Shown here: positions 21,456-21,628 of the stretch, piece by piece | How positions within the stretch are numbered: the first letter of the stretch is position 1 | Layout of the letters: each line of letters begins with the position of its first letter | Assembly: GCA_002346475.1 (NCBI GenBank) | Contig: DDZV01000038.1 | Coordinates: 1-21,628, forward strand | Source of the DNA: Acidobacteria bacterium UBA2999 | GTDB taxonomy: Bacteria; Acidobacteriota; Vicinamibacteria; Vicinamibacterales; UBA2999 | Reading direction: 5' to 3' | DNA length: 21,628 bases | Made by a program: the position numbers and the translations under genes | Notes under the pieces: generated by a model | The model's database searches: none | What the model saw: only the letters and a program-made list of their open reading frames with translations | Told to the model about the DNA's origin: nothing

Positions 21456-21628
21456 TTAGCGTATGAAAGTAAATTTAGCCTGGCCTGACAAATTTCCAGC
21501 CCAGGGCCACATTGAACTGTTGCCTGGTTCAGCCTTAACGTTCACACGGACGTAGTACTCGCGATTTTGTTCAAGGTTATTAGTACTAAAGAGGGGCACT
21601 CGCTGGAAGCTAGTTAGCCATTGGCGGG
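21456..21628 (-). CDS. C-terminal fragment of a probable DUF4390 protein, cut by the window edge
   Basis: An open minus-strand frame enters from the right edge (first full codon ends at 21626) and stops at TAA 21456-21458, giving 56 residues. It reads RVPLFSTNNLEQNREYYVRV, then an acidic/Pro turn, then SMWPWAGNLSG and a closing KFTFIR. The pattern of a Leu-Glu turn followed by a YYVRV strand and a WPW segment near the end resembles DUF4390 C-termini. The N-terminal part is outside the window, so family and function are tentative. The 95 bases between it and the hydroxylase start (21361-21455) hold nothing I can identify. Confidence 0.5.
   Translation of the reverse strand, partial: RQWLTSFQRVPLFSTNNLEQNREYYVRVNVKAEPGNSSMWPWAGNLSGQAKFTFIR

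Noticed and set aside
1..21628. CRISPR arrays, tandem repeats or riboswitches
   Set aside because: No regularly spaced repeats were seen, and no leader resembles a known riboswitch; gaps between genes are all under about 170 bases.

Overview
The window is a protein-coding chromosomal stretch from what looks like a Gram-negative bacterium. The best guess is Acidobacteriota, in or near the Vicinamibacteria. That rests on gene content only: a DUF5916 outer-membrane protein, streptogramin-lyase-like (Vgb) propellers fused to cytochrome c and carboxypeptidase-regulatory domains, a cytochrome c-fused copper monooxygenase, and a PQQ-type propeller fused to a metallo-beta-lactamase (MBL) fold. There is no rRNA or other taxonomic marker, so the assignment is an inference. 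No insertion sequence, phage gene, CRISPR array or integrase was seen, and no gene-free stretch exceeds 300 bases. Bases 1-52 hold nothing recognisable.

Layout. (1) 53-1787, minus strand: an exported HpcH/HpaI-type aldolase and an exported endostatin/lectin-fold protein. (2) 1944-2630, plus: a class I glutamine amidotransferase, divergent from the lectin-fold gene across a regulatory gap with a palindrome. (3) 2795-13776, plus: seven exported proteins in a row. They are a Vgb/cytochrome c fusion, a DUF5916 outer-membrane protein, a cytochrome c-fused PHM-like copper monooxygenase, an unrecognised Ig/PKD-like protein, a SnoaL-like lipoprotein, a PQQ-propeller/MBL fusion and a PAL-like NHL propeller. 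(4) 13808-15922, minus: a second, larger Vgb fusion with two hemes, convergent with block 3 across a hairpin. (5) 15988-16064, minus: tRNA-Arg(UCU). (6) 16120-19298, minus: hflK, hflC and a second PAL-like lipoprotein, apparently one operon. (7) 19406-20479, minus: YjbQ-family protein and a GloB/ETHE1-like MBL hydrolase, 3 nt apart. (8) 20536-21360, minus: a fatty-acid hydroxylase/sterol desaturase. (9) 21456 to the right edge, minus: the C-terminal end of a probable DUF4390 protein.

How the genes may work together. Genes from 53 to 17319, apart from the amidotransferase and the tRNA, nearly all encode proteins with signal peptides or lipoprotein signals. The block looks like a periplasm/cell-surface redox and lyase module. 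The most striking point is that one PHM-like monooxygenase keeps all six expected copper ligands and sits near two NHL propellers that keep the three zinc histidines and catalytic tyrosine of peptidyl-alpha-hydroxyglycine lyase (PAL). In animals PHM and PAL together perform peptide alpha-amidation. Here they would form a split, heme-wired bacterial counterpart, possibly with a different substrate. The partnership is a hypothesis; the residues are visible. The MBL half of the PQQ fusion has lost most of its metal ligands, while a separate intact MBL hydrolase lies in block 7.
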